Assembly (NCBI RefSeq): GCF_006716355.1
Contig: NZ_VFOW01000001.1
Location: forward strand, 2,542,001 to 2,606,000
Direction: 5' to 3'
DNA length: 64,000 nucleotides
From: Stackebrandtia endophytica
Lineage (GTDB): Bacteria > Actinomycetota > Actinomycetes > Mycobacteriales > Micromonosporaceae
In this document: piece by piece, positions 63,502 through 64,000 of the stretch
How the letters are laid out: every line of letters begins with the position of its first letter
How positions within the stretch are numbered: position 1 is the stretch's first letter
The notes under the pieces: generated by a model
Seen by the model: the letters and a program-made list of their open reading frames with translations, nothing else
The model's database searches: none
Told to the model about the DNA's origin: nothing
Program-made: the position numbers and the translations under genes

Positions 63502-63716
63502 AAGCCGACGGTTCCGGCGAGGGTGTACCCGGCTTCCTCGGTGGCCTCGCGCACCTTGTCGATGTCGAGGGGCTCGCCGGAGTCGACGGTCACCTCACCG
63601 GTTTTGAGGTCGACGTCGACTGAGGTGACGCCTTCGAGGGCGGAGAGTTCCTGGGTGACGGCGCCGACGCAGTGTCCGCAGGTCATTCCGGTCACCTGGT
63701 ATGTCTGAACGGTCAT
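63420..63716 (-). CDS. heavy-metal-associated domain protein (CopZ-like copper chaperone)
   Basis: 98 residues. The HMA domain is complete in residues 1-68 (VTGMTCGHCVGAVTQELSALEGV, metal-binding CGHC at about 11-14). It should carry Cu(I). The usual proteins stop near AGYTLAG. Here the frame continues 30 residues with extra Cys, overlapping the downstream gene by 82 bases. Loss of a nearer stop is the simplest explanation. It follows the CsoR gene. Confidence 0.88.
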   Translation of the reverse strand: MTVQTYQVTGMTCGHCVGAVTQELSALEGVTSVDVDLKTGEVTVDSGEPLDIDKVREATEEAGYTLAGTVGLCGPTRRFKNYCRWESVPWCWPYWPVS

Positions 63717-63780
63717 GGTCTTCCTCCGATCGAGTGGGGGGATGCTCGTCTGGCGACGATCTCGACGGCCGTCTCGATGA

Positions 63781-64000
63781 TCAGGATTTGACCAGCCGAG
63801 CGATCGCGTCGGTGGCTTCCTTGACCTTAGCCGCGGCGGCTTCGCTGCCGGCTTCACCGGCTTCGGCGACGCAGTGGCTCAAGTGTCCTTCGAGAAGGTT
63901 GAGCGCGACGGCTTGAAGCGCGCGGTTGGCAGCCGAGATCTGGGTGAGAATGTCGATGCAGTAGGCATCCTCCTCCACCATTCGTTGCAGTCCGCGAACC
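63781..64000 (-). CDS. CsoR-type metal-sensing repressor (5' end outside window)
   Basis: About 73 residues are visible. LQRMVEEDAYCIDILTQISAANRALQ and LNLLEGHLSHCV hold the Cys-His-Cys copper ligands of CsoR (YC, and the H and C in GHLSHC). The frame is open to the window edge and the family's N-terminal helix is missing, so the gene begins outside. It should repress the copZ-containing unit until copper binds. Confidence 0.88.
   Translation of the reverse strand, partial: VRGLQRMVEEDAYCIDILTQISAANRALQAVALNLLEGHLSHCVAEAGEAGSEAAAAKVKEATDAIARLVKS

Overview
The window comes from a high-GC Gram-positive actinobacterium. Supporting evidence: GTG starts are common, codon third positions are mostly G or C, there is a BldG-type anti-anti-sigma pair next to a proton pyrophosphatase and a Lys-rich-tailed topA, lysC-asd form an operon, and a very short SRP RNA sits near dnaX and recR. 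A Glycomycetaceae/Stackebrandtia-like organism is my best guess, but I cannot confirm it from the sequence alone.

Layout. 1-11 kb: export and regulation, with an MFS exporter, an antisense-overlapping LuxR-type regulator, a NarL two-component system divergent from a DUF6223 membrane protein, a secreted trypsin-like protease divergent from a Cys-rich peptide, a DHA2 exporter and a LysR/EamA pair. 11-18.8 kb: an MrfA/YprA-like DEAD helicase, an ABC-F ATPase and a WYL repressor divergent from a VOC protein across a near-ideal palindrome. 18.9-19.7 kb: a tandem array of 109-bp hairpin units. 19.7-30 kb: a helicase-associated-domain protein, BldG-like STAS protein, anti-sigma kinase, HppA and TopA. 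30-31 kb: a Fic gene bracketed by about 60-bp direct repeats that each contain a perfect palindrome. 31-42 kb: asd/lysC, several enzymes, leuA behind a leucine-rich attenuator peptide, and an ECF sigma factor with its CU044_5270-type partner. 43-49 kb: a complete oligopeptide ABC importer operon. 49-59 kb: recR, ybaB, dnaX, purD, SRP RNA, a sterol-carrier-family protein, a membrane protein with a FUS-like low-complexity tail, purF and purM. 59-64 kb: two paralogous anchored proteins, deoD, a second hairpin-repeat array (106-bp units) and a copper locus (secreted protein, CopZ, CsoR).

The most unusual content is the repeat family. Two arrays 43 kb apart, plus one diverged solitary copy near 22.6 kb, share a module of two stem-loops. 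In the main hairpin both outer arms change together from unit to unit (GGTTCC/GGAACC, ATCGCC/GGCGAT, CGCTCGCGGGC/GCCCGCGAGCG). That is compensatory variation, so structure rather than sequence seems to be preserved. I do not recognise the family. Other items worth attention are the Fic cassette with flanking palindromic repeats, the secreted-domain/TM/low-complexity protein upstream of purF, and the eight-cysteine peptide divergent from a protease.

The housekeeping parts fit together. purD, purF, purM and deoD cover purine synthesis and salvage, lysC-asd and leuA cover amino-acid synthesis, and dnaX-ybaB-recR is the usual replication/repair cluster.
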